Below are positions 16,193 to 26,037 of a stretch of 64,000 nucleotides of DNA, piece by piece. The stretch is from Leeuwenhoekiella aestuarii (GTDB taxonomy: Bacteria; Bacteroidota; Bacteroidia; Flavobacteriales; Flavobacteriaceae). Numbering within the stretch: the first letter of the stretch is position 1; each line of letters opens with the position of its first letter. A model generated the notes under the pieces. The model was not told the DNA's origin and searched no databases. It was given only the letters and a program-made list of their open reading frames with translations. The translations under genes were made by a program, and so were the position numbers. Location of the stretch: NCBI RefSeq assembly GCF_004104055.1, contig NZ_QOVJ01000001.1, positions 496,001 through 560,000 of the forward strand, given 5' to 3'.

Positions 16193-19100
16193 ATGAAAAT
16201 CAAAACAAAAGGATTTCTAATGCTGTTCTTTGCATTAGTTGTACAGTTAGCCCTTGCTCAAACGCAAACACTTACCGGTACAGTTGTAGACGACACTGGC
16301 CTACCATTACCAGGAGCTTCTGTTATAATTAAAGGAACCAGCACAGGTACCTCAACAGACTTTGACGGAAACTTTAGCATTGATGCTGCTACCGGAGACA
16401 TTCTGGTTGTAAGCTTTATGGGTTTTGTAGATCAGGAAGTAGCTGTAACTCAAGAAACCAGTTATAACATAAGCTTAAAATCTGGCGAAAGTCTAGACGA
16501 GGTTGTCGTTACTGCGCTGGGTATTAAGCGGGAAAAGAAAAGTCTTGGTTTTGCTCAACAATCTGTTAAAGGTGAATCTGTTGTACAAGCAAAAGACACA
16601 GACATCAACAGTGCATTAGCGGGTAAAATAGCTGGTGTACAACTCATAGGATCTCCCAGTTCTAGTTTTGACAATGCATTAATACGCTTAAGAGGTGAAA
16701 CCGGGGTTCTATATGTGGTAGATGGTGTTAAAATCTACTCTTCTTCAGATATAAATATGGAAGACGTAGCAGATATTTCTGTATTAAAAGGTGTTGCAGG
16801 TACTGCATTATATGGTACAGAAGCACGAAATGGCGCAGTAATCATTACCACTAAAACAGCTAAAAATGGTGAAGCGCGTATAACGATTGACGAAGCTCTC
16901 TCTATGTCTACTTTATATTTGCTTCCGGAATATCAAAACGAATATGGAGGTGGATATGATCAAAACTTTCTAACCTACGAAGGTCAGCTGCACCCTAATT
17001 TTTCTGCAGATGAATCCTGGGGGCCCCGATTAGACGGAACACTGGTAAGACATTGGGATAGCTTTATTCCCAATTCAGATACTTTTGGAGAATTAAGACC
17101 ATGGTCTGCTAACCCAGATAACATTAGAGACTTTTACGAAACTGCAACAACAAACAACTTAACGTTTTCTTTATTAAAAGGTGGAGACGATTATAATATC
17201 AAAACGACCATCAATAATATCAAGACATCCCTTATTGTTCCTAATACTAACAGAGAGCAAACTACTGTCTCTTTTAAAGGTTCTTATAATGTTTCTGAAA
17301 AATTGAAGTTCAACGGTAATTTCAACTATCAGTATCGATTGACTGAAAATTTCCCAGGTCAAGGTTACGGCGGCTTAGGTTCTAACTTCAACCAGTGGTG
17401 GCAGCGTCAACTAGACATGAATCGTTTAAAAAATTACAGACAAAATGGTCAGATCTATTCCTGGAATATGAAATCTGCATCAGACCCCTCCCCACTTTAC
17501 TGGAATTCTCCTTACTTTGAAGCCACTGAAAACACTAATGAACAACTTAAAAATGCTGTTTATGGAAGTATTGGATTAGAGTATGAATATAATGATCATT
17601 TAAGCGGGTTAGTAGATATCAGACGTACCTTCAATAGCTTTGAGTATAGTAGCAAAACAGCTTGGTATGGTCTTACTCAACCAGGTTATTCTGAACAAAC
17701 TATCACTAACGAATTTAATGAGCTATATACTCAATTAAATTACGATAATAAATTTGGAGCATTTGATGTAGTTGCTAATGTTGGAGCGCAATGGAATCAA
17801 AGAAATTATTCATACATAAATGCTGCTACAACAGGAGGTCTTCAAATACCTGACTATTACAGCATCAGAACTTCAGTAGGTAACATCAACTACGACAGAG
17901 ATCATGTACGTTTTAAGAACTACTCTATGTTTGCAACAGCATCTGTAGGTTATGACAATTTCATCTATTTAGATGGGTCATACAGAAAAGAGTGGAGCTC
18001 TACAGCTGATTTAGATGACAACAGCGTAGATGTTTATGGACTTTCTGCAAGTTTGATTTTCTCAAAATTCATTGAAAATAATGACATCTTAAGCTTTGGT
18101 AAACTACGAGCCGGTATCGCTCAAGCACCTTCATTTCCTGACAACTATACCTTGAACAATACCTATTCAATTCAAAACTCTTATCAAGATAAGTTGAGTA
18201 TCTCTACTCCAAATACACTTGCTAACCTTCAGCTAAAAGGAGGAATTAGAGAGGAAAAAGAATTGGGTACAGAGCTTAAGTTTTTCGGGAATAAACTTGG
18301 CTTAGACTTCACATATTTCAACAGAACAGATAGTGAACTTCCATCTTCATTAACTATTAACGGAGCTACAGGATACACTGCAACTACCGGGAATGAGTCT
18401 ATTAATGAAACAAACGGTTGGGAACTAGGTCTCGCTGCGACACCATTTTCTAATGATGATTTTAGATGGGATGTAACTTTTAACATTGCCAGATACCGCA
18501 AAAAAGTTATCAAAATAAATGACCTGACCGATCAAACTACACTTGCAGGTGTATGGAATGCATCTTTACGCGCTGATGAAGGAGATGATTGGGGAAATAT
18601 TTACGGTACAAAATGGCAAAGAGATGCTAATGGCACTATTCTTCTTGATGAATCTGGTACACCACAATACACCAATACCATAGAGAAAGTTGCCAACATC
18701 CAGCCCGACTTTACAGGCGGACTTAACAATATGCTTACTTATAAAAACTTCAATTTAAACTTCTCAATGGACTTTCAAAAGGGAGGTAATTTTTATTCTG
18801 TAACCAAAATGTTTAACGCGAGTTCTGGTAACGGTGCTCAAACCGTAGGAACCAATGATCTAGGCAACCCCATACGAGATTTAGTAATTGATAATGCAGG
18901 AAACGAAGTTACTTCTGCTAATGTAAACAATGTACAACCTTCTTCTGGTGGTATTCGCGTAGATGGTGCTGACATGACCACAGGTCAAGAAGTTTCTTAT
19001 TATGTAAAACCCCGTACGTACTTTAACAATCTTTATGGGGTTGCTGAAGAATGGGTTTACGATGCTTCTTATATCAAGTTGAGACAAGTCTCTTTAGGTT

Positions 19101-19315
19101 ACTCATTTCCTAAACCCTTAATGGAGAAACTTCCATTTGATAGTATGAAATTAAGTGTTTATGCTAATAACCTATGGTTAATCTACTCTAAGGTAAATGG
19201 CATCGATCCTTCTGAAATTGAAGACTACTATTCAAGTGGAAACGCAAGATGGGTAGAGGCCGGCCAAAGTCCTAGTCAACGAACTCTAGGTGTAGATCTT
19301 AAATTAAGCTTCTAA
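16193..19315 (+). CDS. SusC/RagA-family TonB-linked outer-membrane protein
   Basis: The 1040 aa protein has a signal peptide (to about residue 23). A CarboxypepD_reg-like domain (LTGTVVDDTGLPLPGASVIIKGTSTGT, residues 27-105) precedes the plug with ALGIKREKKSLGFAQQ and LYVVDGVKIYSSSDINMEDVADISVLKG...ALYGTEARNGAVIITTK. A large beta-barrel ends in an aromatic-terminated strand (LGVDLKLSF). It imports an oligomeric substrate with the SusD partner encoded 12 bases downstream, powered by TonB. No glycosidase, sulfatase or protease gene flanks the pair, so the substrate cannot be guessed. Confidence 0.95.
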   Translation: MKIKTKGFLMLFFALVVQLALAQTQTLTGTVVDDTGLPLPGASVIIKGTSTGTSTDFDGNFSIDAATGDILVVSFMGFVDQEVAVTQETSYNISLKSGESLDEVVVTALGIKREKKSLGFAQQSVKGESVVQAKDTDINSALAGKIAGVQLIGSPSSSFDNALIRLRGETGVLYVVDGVKIYSSSDINMEDVADISVLKGVAGTALYGTEARNGAVIITTKTAKNGEARITIDEALSMSTLYLLPEYQNEYGGGYDQNFLTYEGQLHPNFSADESWGPRLDGTLVRHWDSFIPNSDTFGELRPWSANPDNIRDFYETATTNNLTFSLLKGGDDYNIKTTINNIKTSLIVPNTNREQTTVSFKGSYNVSEKLKFNGNFNYQYRLTENFPGQGYGGLGSNFNQWWQRQLDMNRLKNYRQNGQIYSWNMKSASDPSPLYWNSPYFEATENTNEQLKNAVYGSIGLEYEYNDHLSGLVDIRRTFNSFEYSSKTAWYGLTQPGYSEQTITNEFNELYTQLNYDNKFGAFDVVANVGAQWNQRNYSYINAATTGGLQIPDYYSIRTSVGNINYDRDHVRFKNYSMFATASVGYDNFIYLDGSYRKEWSSTADLDDNSVDVYGLSASLIFSKFIENNDILSFGKLRAGIAQAPSFPDNYTLNNTYSIQNSYQDKLSISTPNTLANLQLKGGIREEKELGTELKFFGNKLGLDFTYFNRTDSELPSSLTINGATGYTATTGNESINETNGWELGLAATPFSNDDFRWDVTFNIARYRKKVIKINDLTDQTTLAGVWNASLRADEGDDWGNIYGTKWQRDANGTILLDESGTPQYTNTIEKVANIQPDFTGGLNNMLTYKNFNLNFSMDFQKGGNFYSVTKMFNASSGNGAQTVGTNDLGNPIRDLVIDNAGNEVTSANVNNVQPSSGGIRVDGADMTTGQEVSYYVKPRTYFNNLYGVAEEWVYDASYIKLRQVSLGYSFPKPLMEKLPFDSMKLSVYANNLWLIYSKVNGIDPSEIEDYYSSGNARWVEAGQSPSQRTLGVDLKLSF

Positions 19316-19327
19316 AAAATTAGAATT

Positions 19328-20791
19328 ATGAAAAATAACATACTCAAAATAACATTTTTAGCACTAATATTGCTCGAAATCACTTCTTGTGAAACGGTTG
19401 ATTTTGGAGACACGAATGTTGATCCTGATGCAACAACTCAAGTAATTAGCAGCGGACTTCTAACCTACGCAGAATCTCAAATGGGAAATGCAGTTACTTC
19501 AGACATAGGAAATTTTTATGTACAATATGTTTCTGCAATTACCTACACAGAAGCTTCTAGATATGGTACGCGAAACTTTGACATAGATTATCTATATTAT
19601 AATCCCTTGATTAATCTTGAAAAGATCATTGAAGTAAATTCTAGTGAAGAAACAGCTTTAAGTCAATCTGCCTATGGTTTTAATGACAATCAAATTGCAG
19701 TTGCAAAACTATTAAAAGCATACTTTTTTCAGTTTGCCACAGACAGATGGGGAATGCTACCGTATTCTGAAGCTTTACAAGGTTTAGAAAATACAACCCC
19801 TGTTTTTGATTCTCAAGAGGAAATCTATTTATCTCTTTTTGATGAGATTGATGATGCTTTGGCTTTAATTAATGAGAGCGAAGCAGGTCCTACAGGGGAT
19901 CTGATTTTTGATGGAGATATGGCTCGTTGGAGACAATTTGCTAACACCTTAAAGCTTACAATGGCTCTGCGATTATCTAATGTTTATCCAGAAGCAAACG
20001 GTGTTGCTGCTACTCAATTTAAAGAAGCGATGAGTGGCTCGATCACTTCTGTCGAAGAAAATCTTCTCTATCCATTTATTGCTGATCAATCGTATGACAA
20101 CCCTTGGGAAGACCGTTTTGAAACCCGTGAAGATTATGCTGTTAGCAAGCCATTGGTAGATCGCTTACTTGCAGATAATGATAATCGTATTGAAGCTTAT
20201 GCAGCATACAGCAGATCTTCGGTAACTGCGGGAAATCCTCAATATATAGGCATGCCATATGGTTTAACGACTTCTAGTTATGCTGCAAGTGATGTTTCGT
20301 TTATAACAAGTGATATTATCTACAATCAGAGTGCACCAGGTGTAATCTATAATTATGCTCAGGTTTTATTTTCTTATGCAGAAGCCGTTCAGTTAGGCTG
20401 GATTAGTGGGAGTGCAAGTGATTATTATGAGCAAGCAATTATTGCTTCTTTCGATCAATGGGGAGCAACAGGTGGTGCCGAATATGCCACAACAGTTGCA
20501 TTAAGCACTAATCCTACAACAGCAATGCAACAAATCGCTGAAGAAAAATGGAAAGCGCTATTCTTACAAGGCTATGAAGCCTGGGCAGAATACAGAAGAT
20601 TAGGATACCCAGAACTTACCCCTCCTGCAGAACCTCTTAATGGTGATGATGTCCCTGTGCGTCAAGGATACGATCTTGACTGGTCTCAGTCTAATACAGC
20701 TAATTACGAAGCAGCTGTTAGTGCTCAAGGCGCTGACAACCTTAACACCAAGTTATGGTGGGATGCTCCGCACCCGATAACTAATAAATAG
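19328..20791 (+). CDS. SusD/RagB-like nutrient-binding lipoprotein
   Basis: The 487 aa surface lipoprotein has a signal with lipobox ITSC near residue 21. The helical TPR-like body includes LLKAYFFQFATDRWGMLPYSEAL, RWRQFANTLKLTMALRLSNV and a late EEKWKALFLQGYEAWAEYRRLGYPEL, which mark the SusD-like_2 branch. It caps the SusC channel encoded just upstream. No substrate-specific clue is present. Confidence 0.93.
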   Translation: MKNNILKITFLALILLEITSCETVDFGDTNVDPDATTQVISSGLLTYAESQMGNAVTSDIGNFYVQYVSAITYTEASRYGTRNFDIDYLYYNPLINLEKIIEVNSSEETALSQSAYGFNDNQIAVAKLLKAYFFQFATDRWGMLPYSEALQGLENTTPVFDSQEEIYLSLFDEIDDALALINESEAGPTGDLIFDGDMARWRQFANTLKLTMALRLSNVYPEANGVAATQFKEAMSGSITSVEENLLYPFIADQSYDNPWEDRFETREDYAVSKPLVDRLLADNDNRIEAYAAYSRSSVTAGNPQYIGMPYGLTTSSYAASDVSFITSDIIYNQSAPGVIYNYAQVLFSYAEAVQLGWISGSASDYYEQAIIASFDQWGATGGAEYATTVALSTNPTTAMQQIAEEKWKALFLQGYEAWAEYRRLGYPELTPPAEPLNGDDVPVRQGYDLDWSQSNTANYEAAVSAQGADNLNTKLWWDAPHPITNK

Positions 20792-20906
20792 TCAAAAAGT
20801 AGTTTTGTTTTGGTCAAGGGAATGTTCTTTAAAAGGCATTCCCTTTCTTTTTGCACATGATTTAGAGCTCAGAAATTTTAAGACGTTCGGGTTACCTACC
20901 ACAAAA

Positions 20907-20932
20907 AAACCCGCTGATTGCTCAGCGGGTTT
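20907..20932. terminator. Bidirectional terminator
   Basis: The stem AAACCCGCTGA/TCAGCGGGTTT (20907-20917, 20922-20932) with loop TTGC is flanked by A-run and T-run. It separates the susD-like gene from the convergent YwqK-like gene. Confidence 0.9.
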
Positions 20933-20968
20933 TATAATTTTTAAATTCTTTGTTCCTTAAAGGGACGT

Positions 20969-21328
20969 TTACTCATTGCTCACCACACGCTCACCCTCAA
21001 TTTTCCAAGTATTTACGCTTGTGATTTGAGAATTATTGTAATCTACTTCTCTTAAAGTGTCATCATTCCAGAAAAACCATTTACCGGTCTTTTCTCCATT
21101 TTCATAATTAGCAGCTGCAGTTTTCACTCCATCTTTATCATAACTAATCCACTCACCCTGAAGTTTTCCATCTTCTGTGTAGTAACCCTTTTGACTAATT
21201 TGCCCATTATCGTGAAACAAAGTTGCTTTAATAAGATTGCCCTCTTTAACATAAATGTTCTTTTTTTCCTGAGCTGTAGCAAAGCTAACAACTCCTATCA
21301 GGGCTGCGGCAACTAGTAACTTTTTCAT
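20969..21328 (-). CDS. Secreted MORN/YwqK-like repeat protein
   Basis: The 119 aa protein has a signal peptide (MKKLLVAAALIGVVSFATAQ). Three or four MORN-like repeats follow: LFHDNGQISQKGYYTEDGKLQGEW, YDKDGVKTAAANYENGEKTGKWFFW and a terminal strand. Such repeats form short beta-hairpin stacks. The annotation 'YwqK family antitoxin' is often attached to this architecture, but nothing here supports a toxin partner. The gap upstream (21329-21603) holds no gene that I can see. Confidence 0.7.
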   Translation of the reverse strand: MKKLLVAAALIGVVSFATAQEKKNIYVKEGNLIKATLFHDNGQISQKGYYTEDGKLQGEWISYDKDGVKTAAANYENGEKTGKWFFWNDDTLREVDYNNSQITSVNTWKIEGERVVSNE

Positions 21329-21603
21329 AATAATAGTATTTGGGTTAAACTTAACTTTACAAATATATAAAAACCTTAATCATAATGTTACATTTTGGTA
21401 ACATTAAATTTACATTAAATATATAAACGCCTGTTATTGAGATTTTTAAAATATTATTAGACATTGATTTCACTTAACAAATGAAGAGATAAACAGCACC
21501 ATGAGGCCTTTATATGAAGATTTTAGGCACACTTATAACCTTCGCATAACATTCAGCATTAAAATAAATATCAAATTTGCAGCTTTAAAAGACATATCTT
21601 TTT

Positions 21604-23847
21604 ATGGATAATATATACCTGATTATGCTTATCGCTCTGGCTATTTTAGCCATAGCAGATTTAGTTGTTGGAGTAAGTAACGATGCCGTAAACTTTTTAA
21701 ACTCTGCTATAGGTTCTAAAGCTGTGAGTTTTAAAACCATTATGATTGTTGCCAGTGTAGGGATTGCTTTTGGAGCATTATCCTCTAGCGGAATGATGGA
21801 GGTCGCCCGTAAAGGTATATTTGTACCTGAAAAGTTTTATTTTGACGAGATCATGATCATTTTCATGGCCGTTATGCTTACCGATATTTTGCTCCTTGAT
21901 TTTTTCAATACACTAGGATTGCCCACCTCAACTACGGTTTCAATCGTATTTGAGCTTCTGGGCGCAGCCTTTTGTATGACTTTCATAAAATTATCTGGTA
22001 ATTCTGACACGTTACTTCATTTAGGAGAATACATCAATTCAGATAAGGCTATTGAAATTATTACCGGAATTCTCCTCTCGGTCGTCATCGCGTTTACAGT
22101 TGGGGCACTCGTTCAATTTTTTACCAGACTATTACTGACGTTCAATTTCGCCAAACGTCCTACCTGGAATTCTGCCGTTTTTAGTGGTATTTCTACCGCT
22201 GCAATCACTTATTTTATAATCATTAAAGGATTGAAAAGCGCGGATTTTGTTCAAGGTGCATTTTTAGATTGGGCTAATGCAAACGTATTGGCTTTTATAG
22301 CCATCAGCTTTGTAATTTGGTTCATTATCTCTTATATATTGATCAAAGCGTTTAAATTGAATGTTTATGTGATGATCATTGTGCTCGGAACCTTTGCACT
22401 TGCAATGGCCTTTGCAGGGAATGATCTGGTAAACTTCATCGGTGTACCTATGGCCGCTTACAACTCGTATGAGATTTGGCAAGCCAGTGGTGAAGCAGCA
22501 AGCAGTTTTACCATGGAATCCCTTGCAGAAAAAGTCCCCACACAACCGCTATTATTACTATCTGCCGGAATTGTAATGATATTAACCTTATTCTTCTCAA
22601 AAAAAGCGCGTCGTGTTGTCAAGACTTCTGTAGACCTTTCTCGTCAAGATGAAGGGCAAGAGCGTTTTAAAGCCAATGCTTTGTCAAGAGCTTTAGTAAG
22701 AGGTGCTATGAACCTAAATAAAGGGTTTACTGCAATACTACCCCAGGGAGCCAAAAATTATATTGAACATAAATTTACTAAACCAAAAATTACAACTCGT
22801 GTTGCCGCTATAGATATGCCGGCGTTTGATCTTGTTCGTGCCGCAGTAAATCTTATGATTGCGAGTGTACTTATATCAGCTGCAACCTCCTTAAAACTAC
22901 CCTTGTCTACCACCTATGTCACCTTTATGGTAGCGATGGGTACATCACTTGCAGATAGAGCTTGGGGTAGCGAAAGTGCGGTTTACAGGGTTGCTGGGGT
23001 TCTTAATGTAATAGGCGGCTGGTTTATGACTGCAATTAGTGCATTTACAGCTGCTGCAGTTATGGCCTTTATACTTTATAAAGGTGGAAGCATTGCACTC
23101 TTTTTATTATTTGCTGCTGCAATTGCCATTTTAGTACGCAATTATATGAACCACAAAAAACGTTCTGAAGCCGAAGCCGAAGAAGGTCGTTTAATGCGCG
23201 CAGTAAGCAATTCTATACAAGGAATTATTAATGAGAGTACAACCAATATCGCTTCTGCTTTTAAACGCGGTAGTAAAGTTTATGTAGGTACTATAGAAGG
23301 CCTGGCTAAAGTGGATCTAGGTAAGCTGAAGAAAAGTAAAAAAGGGATTGCAAAACTTAATGCCGAAGTCGAAGAACTGCGTAACAGTTTATATTACTTC
23401 ATAAAAAATCTAGATGAGACGCACGTACAAGCGAGTCGTTTTTACATTGACGTACTCGGCTATTTACAAGATGTGACACAGTCTATAGATTTTGTAACCA
23501 CATCGAGCTACAACCACCTCAACAATAATCACAAGGGTTTAAAGTTTACGCAACTTAAAGATCTTAAAGAGATTGAAGAAAAATTAGACAAGCTTTTCTC
23601 TAAAATTGAAGATACGTTTAAGGCTAAGAATTTTGACGATTTGTTATCTATTCTAGAAGAAAAGCAAAATCTGCTTGACAGTGTATCTCAGAAAATAGAA
23701 AAACAAGTCGAGCGTACGCGCACTGCAGACTCTAGTCCTAAAAATACGATGCTTTACTTTAGCATTCTTCAAGAAACTGAAGACCTTATAAAAGCAACGA
23801 TGAATCTTTTAGAACATTATTATATAGAGCACAAAAAGCATATGTAA
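21604..23847 (+). CDS. PiT-family inorganic phosphate transporter with C-terminal PhoU-like domain
   Basis: The 747 aa inner-membrane protein carries the two PiT signatures: VGVSNDAVNFLNSAIGSK near residues 23-41 and FAGNDLVNFIGVPMA near 270. Two blocks of transmembrane helices (about 5-335 and 410-515) flank a cytoplasmic loop. The final 200 residues are soluble and helical (LNAEVEELRNSLYYFIKNLDETHVQAS...LLEHYYIEHK), a PhoU-like bundle. Plain PiT proteins are about 400-500 aa, so the tail explains the length. It imports phosphate with protons or sodium. Confidence 0.9.
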   Translation: MDNIYLIMLIALAILAIADLVVGVSNDAVNFLNSAIGSKAVSFKTIMIVASVGIAFGALSSSGMMEVARKGIFVPEKFYFDEIMIIFMAVMLTDILLLDFFNTLGLPTSTTVSIVFELLGAAFCMTFIKLSGNSDTLLHLGEYINSDKAIEIITGILLSVVIAFTVGALVQFFTRLLLTFNFAKRPTWNSAVFSGISTAAITYFIIIKGLKSADFVQGAFLDWANANVLAFIAISFVIWFIISYILIKAFKLNVYVMIIVLGTFALAMAFAGNDLVNFIGVPMAAYNSYEIWQASGEAASSFTMESLAEKVPTQPLLLLSAGIVMILTLFFSKKARRVVKTSVDLSRQDEGQERFKANALSRALVRGAMNLNKGFTAILPQGAKNYIEHKFTKPKITTRVAAIDMPAFDLVRAAVNLMIASVLISAATSLKLPLSTTYVTFMVAMGTSLADRAWGSESAVYRVAGVLNVIGGWFMTAISAFTAAAVMAFILYKGGSIALFLLFAAAIAILVRNYMNHKKRSEAEAEEGRLMRAVSNSIQGIINESTTNIASAFKRGSKVYVGTIEGLAKVDLGKLKKSKKGIAKLNAEVEELRNSLYYFIKNLDETHVQASRFYIDVLGYLQDVTQSIDFVTTSSYNHLNNNHKGLKFTQLKDLKEIEEKLDKLFSKIEDTFKAKNFDDLLSILEEKQNLLDSVSQKIEKQVERTRTADSSPKNTMLYFSILQETEDLIKATMNLLEHYYIEHKKHM

Positions 23848-23851
23848 TTTC

Positions 23852-23894
23852 AAAAACCAAAGGGCTGAATATTCAATTCAGCCCTTTGGTTTTT
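23852..23894. terminator. Bidirectional terminator
   Basis: A 19-bp perfect stem (23852-23870 and 23876-23894) with loop ATTCA and flanking A/T runs lies between convergent genes. Confidence 0.9.
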
Positions 23895-23914
23895 ATACTT
23901 CCCTGAAGGTTTAT

Positions 23915-25258
23915 TTAAAGTTCAAAATTGGTTAAAATAGCACTATCTTTCTGATACGGGTAAGCCCTCCAGAAAAACCCTTCTCCTTTAAACTTCCAGG
24001 CGACTTGTTTGTCATTTGTTACTTCCCAACAACCGTAATCACCTTCTGTGATTAATGTATTTCCATTAGGCAACCTAAAAGCTCCTGATACTTTTGGTGC
24101 AAACAAATTGATATCGGTAAAGCTCCATAACTGCTCCAGTTCGTTATCGGTTTCCGCTAATAAATTATAGTTTTCCGGTAACTGCAGTTCATATACTACT
24201 GATTGATCATTATTGTTACTCAAACCACCATTTACATAGATTAACGCGCTGTTTGTATCTGGAATAATATTTATCCCGTGGTTGTGGTAAAAACTACGCG
24301 TACCCTGAGTATTCCCATAAGCTTCAGGGTTGCCAAATCTATAAATCAAATCCCCTCCCAAACCATGAGAACCGCCTTCACTGGTTGTTGCTTCTTCTGT
24401 GGTAGTACTGTGATCTAAAACCCAAACTTCACTATAAAAATTTACGCTCATCAAAATAAGATCATTTTCAGCATCATATTCTAATCCATTAGCGTGCATA
24501 ATATCGCCGTTATGAGCTTCCTGTAGGGCATCGCGGTAATTGAGATTGATTCGGTTAGGATTTTCAGAAACAAGTCCATAGTTAGGTAATGAATCATCAT
24601 TATCCTGCACGAGGTGATCCCAGGCACTCCATTGCCAGACGATCTCATTGGTCTCTGGATTGATCTCTACTAATTTTTCAGCAAAAATACGTTCATCCAA
24701 ATCGTAAGCATAGCCATAGTTCTGAGCTGCATCTTCTATAGTTTTACCTTCCCAAACCAAAACCAGTATATTTCCGTTAGGTAATAACTCCACATCATGG
24801 TGCGAAATTTCAGTATCTGAAGAGATAGTATAATCCCATGAGATAGCATTATCGGGATTTATCAATTGTATTTTTCCGGCATATCCACCAAAGCCTATCT
24901 GCTTGTTTTCATCAATGAGACTTACCAGCAACTGCCCATTAGCCAGGAGTTCTGCATCGTTACCTATACCGCTCTCAAGCTCCCATTCGTGAAGTATTTC
25001 AGCATTATTCTTATTCATTAAATAGACCCGGTTAAAACCCGCATCATTCACTAAAACGTAGCTGTCTTCAATAAGTTCTTGATTATAAAGTTCGATTTCA
25101 CCTGCAAGTTCGTAGGTTTCTTCAGACGTCGCGGGGTTTTCTTCTTCAACATCGGGATTCTCTTCCTGCTCACTTTCTTCGATACCCGTTAGGGTTTCGT
25201 CAGAACAACTTATCAGTACTGAAAAGAAGAGAAGAATACATAATAGATTTAATTTCAT
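23915..25258 (-). CDS. Arylsulfotransferase-like (ASST family) lipoprotein
   Basis: The 447 aa protein has a lipoprotein signal (lipobox LISC near residue 18) and an acidic linker (about residues 20-50). A beta-propeller of the aryl-sulfate sulfotransferase family follows: HHDVELLPNGNILVLVWEGK, VWQWSAWDHL, MHANGLEYDAENDLILMS, FYHNHGINI and FRLPNGNTLITEG. The His residues in SHHDVELL, MHANG and FYHNHG are in positions expected for the active site. Family members move sulfate between phenolic donors and acceptors. The true substrate and even activity are unproven. Confidence 0.8.
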   Translation of the reverse strand: MKLNLLCILLFFSVLISCSDETLTGIEESEQEENPDVEEENPATSEETYELAGEIELYNQELIEDSYVLVNDAGFNRVYLMNKNNAEILHEWELESGIGNDAELLANGQLLVSLIDENKQIGFGGYAGKIQLINPDNAISWDYTISSDTEISHHDVELLPNGNILVLVWEGKTIEDAAQNYGYAYDLDERIFAEKLVEINPETNEIVWQWSAWDHLVQDNDDSLPNYGLVSENPNRINLNYRDALQEAHNGDIMHANGLEYDAENDLILMSVNFYSEVWVLDHSTTTEEATTSEGGSHGLGGDLIYRFGNPEAYGNTQGTRSFYHNHGINIIPDTNSALIYVNGGLSNNNDQSVVYELQLPENYNLLAETDNELEQLWSFTDINLFAPKVSGAFRLPNGNTLITEGDYGCWEVTNDKQVAWKFKGEGFFWRAYPYQKDSAILTNFEL

Positions 25259-25357
25259 GGCGCTTGTTTAATACCTTGATGAATATAGTAAATAACTTTT
25301 TTTCAGGAGGTAAAACTCAAGCTAATCAGCATATTAAAAAATTAAGGCCTGGCAACC

Positions 25358-26035
25358 TTACCGGCTACCTTCCCATTCTGCATAAAACTGATCTAAAAAT
25401 TCTTGCATAAAAAGATGCCGCTTCTCAGCTATCTCTAGTGCAGTTTTAGTGTGCATTTTATCCTTTAGCAACAGTAATTTCTCGTAGAAGTGGTTGATGG
25501 TTGGCGCATCAGATTTTTTATATTCTTCTGCAGTCATATCCAGTTTTGGCTCAATACTGGGGTCGTAAAGTTTACGGTTCTTAAAGCCTCCGTAATTGAA
25601 AGTACGAGCAATACCTATTGCACCAATCGCATCAAGACGATCAGCATCCTGTACAATTTGTAATTCAATTGAATTATAGTCAGACTTTTTATTCCCACCC
25701 CGATATGAAACATTTTCAATAATCTTAACCACAGCCTCTATTCGAGCAAAAGATACATTCTGCTCTTTTAAAAACTCGCGAGCCATTTTGGGTCCTACGG
25801 TCTCATCACCCTCATGAAATTTAGAATCTGCTATATCGTGCAAAAGCGCTCCCAGAGCGACACTAACTACATCTGCATCTTCACCTTTAGCAATATGGAG
25901 TGCATTTTTGTAAACTCTAAGCGTATGAAACCAGTCGTGACCACCTTCTGCATCAGATAAGGTATTTTTTACAAAATCACTCGTTTTCTCTATAATCCTA
26001 ATATCTTCTGAATGAAGTTTTAAAGATGCTGTCAT
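25358..26035 (-). CDS. HD-domain phosphohydrolase (YedJ-like)
   Basis: The 225 aa cytoplasmic metal-dependent phosphohydrolase has its HD residues as H37 (DWFHTLRV), H66-D67 (LLHDIADSKF) and a later Asp in VQDADRLDAIGAIGIAR. The length and the RLDAIGAIGIART motif match the YedJ group. The natural substrate is unknown. The acyltransferase gene ends two bases upstream of its start, so the two are an operon. Confidence 0.85.
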   Translation of the reverse strand: MTASLKLHSEDIRIIEKTSDFVKNTLSDAEGGHDWFHTLRVYKNALHIAKGEDADVVSVALGALLHDIADSKFHEGDETVGPKMAREFLKEQNVSFARIEAVVKIIENVSYRGGNKKSDYNSIELQIVQDADRLDAIGAIGIARTFNYGGFKNRKLYDPSIEPKLDMTAEEYKKSDAPTINHFYEKLLLLKDKMHTKTALEIAEKRHLFMQEFLDQFYAEWEGSR

Positions 26036-26037
26036 AC

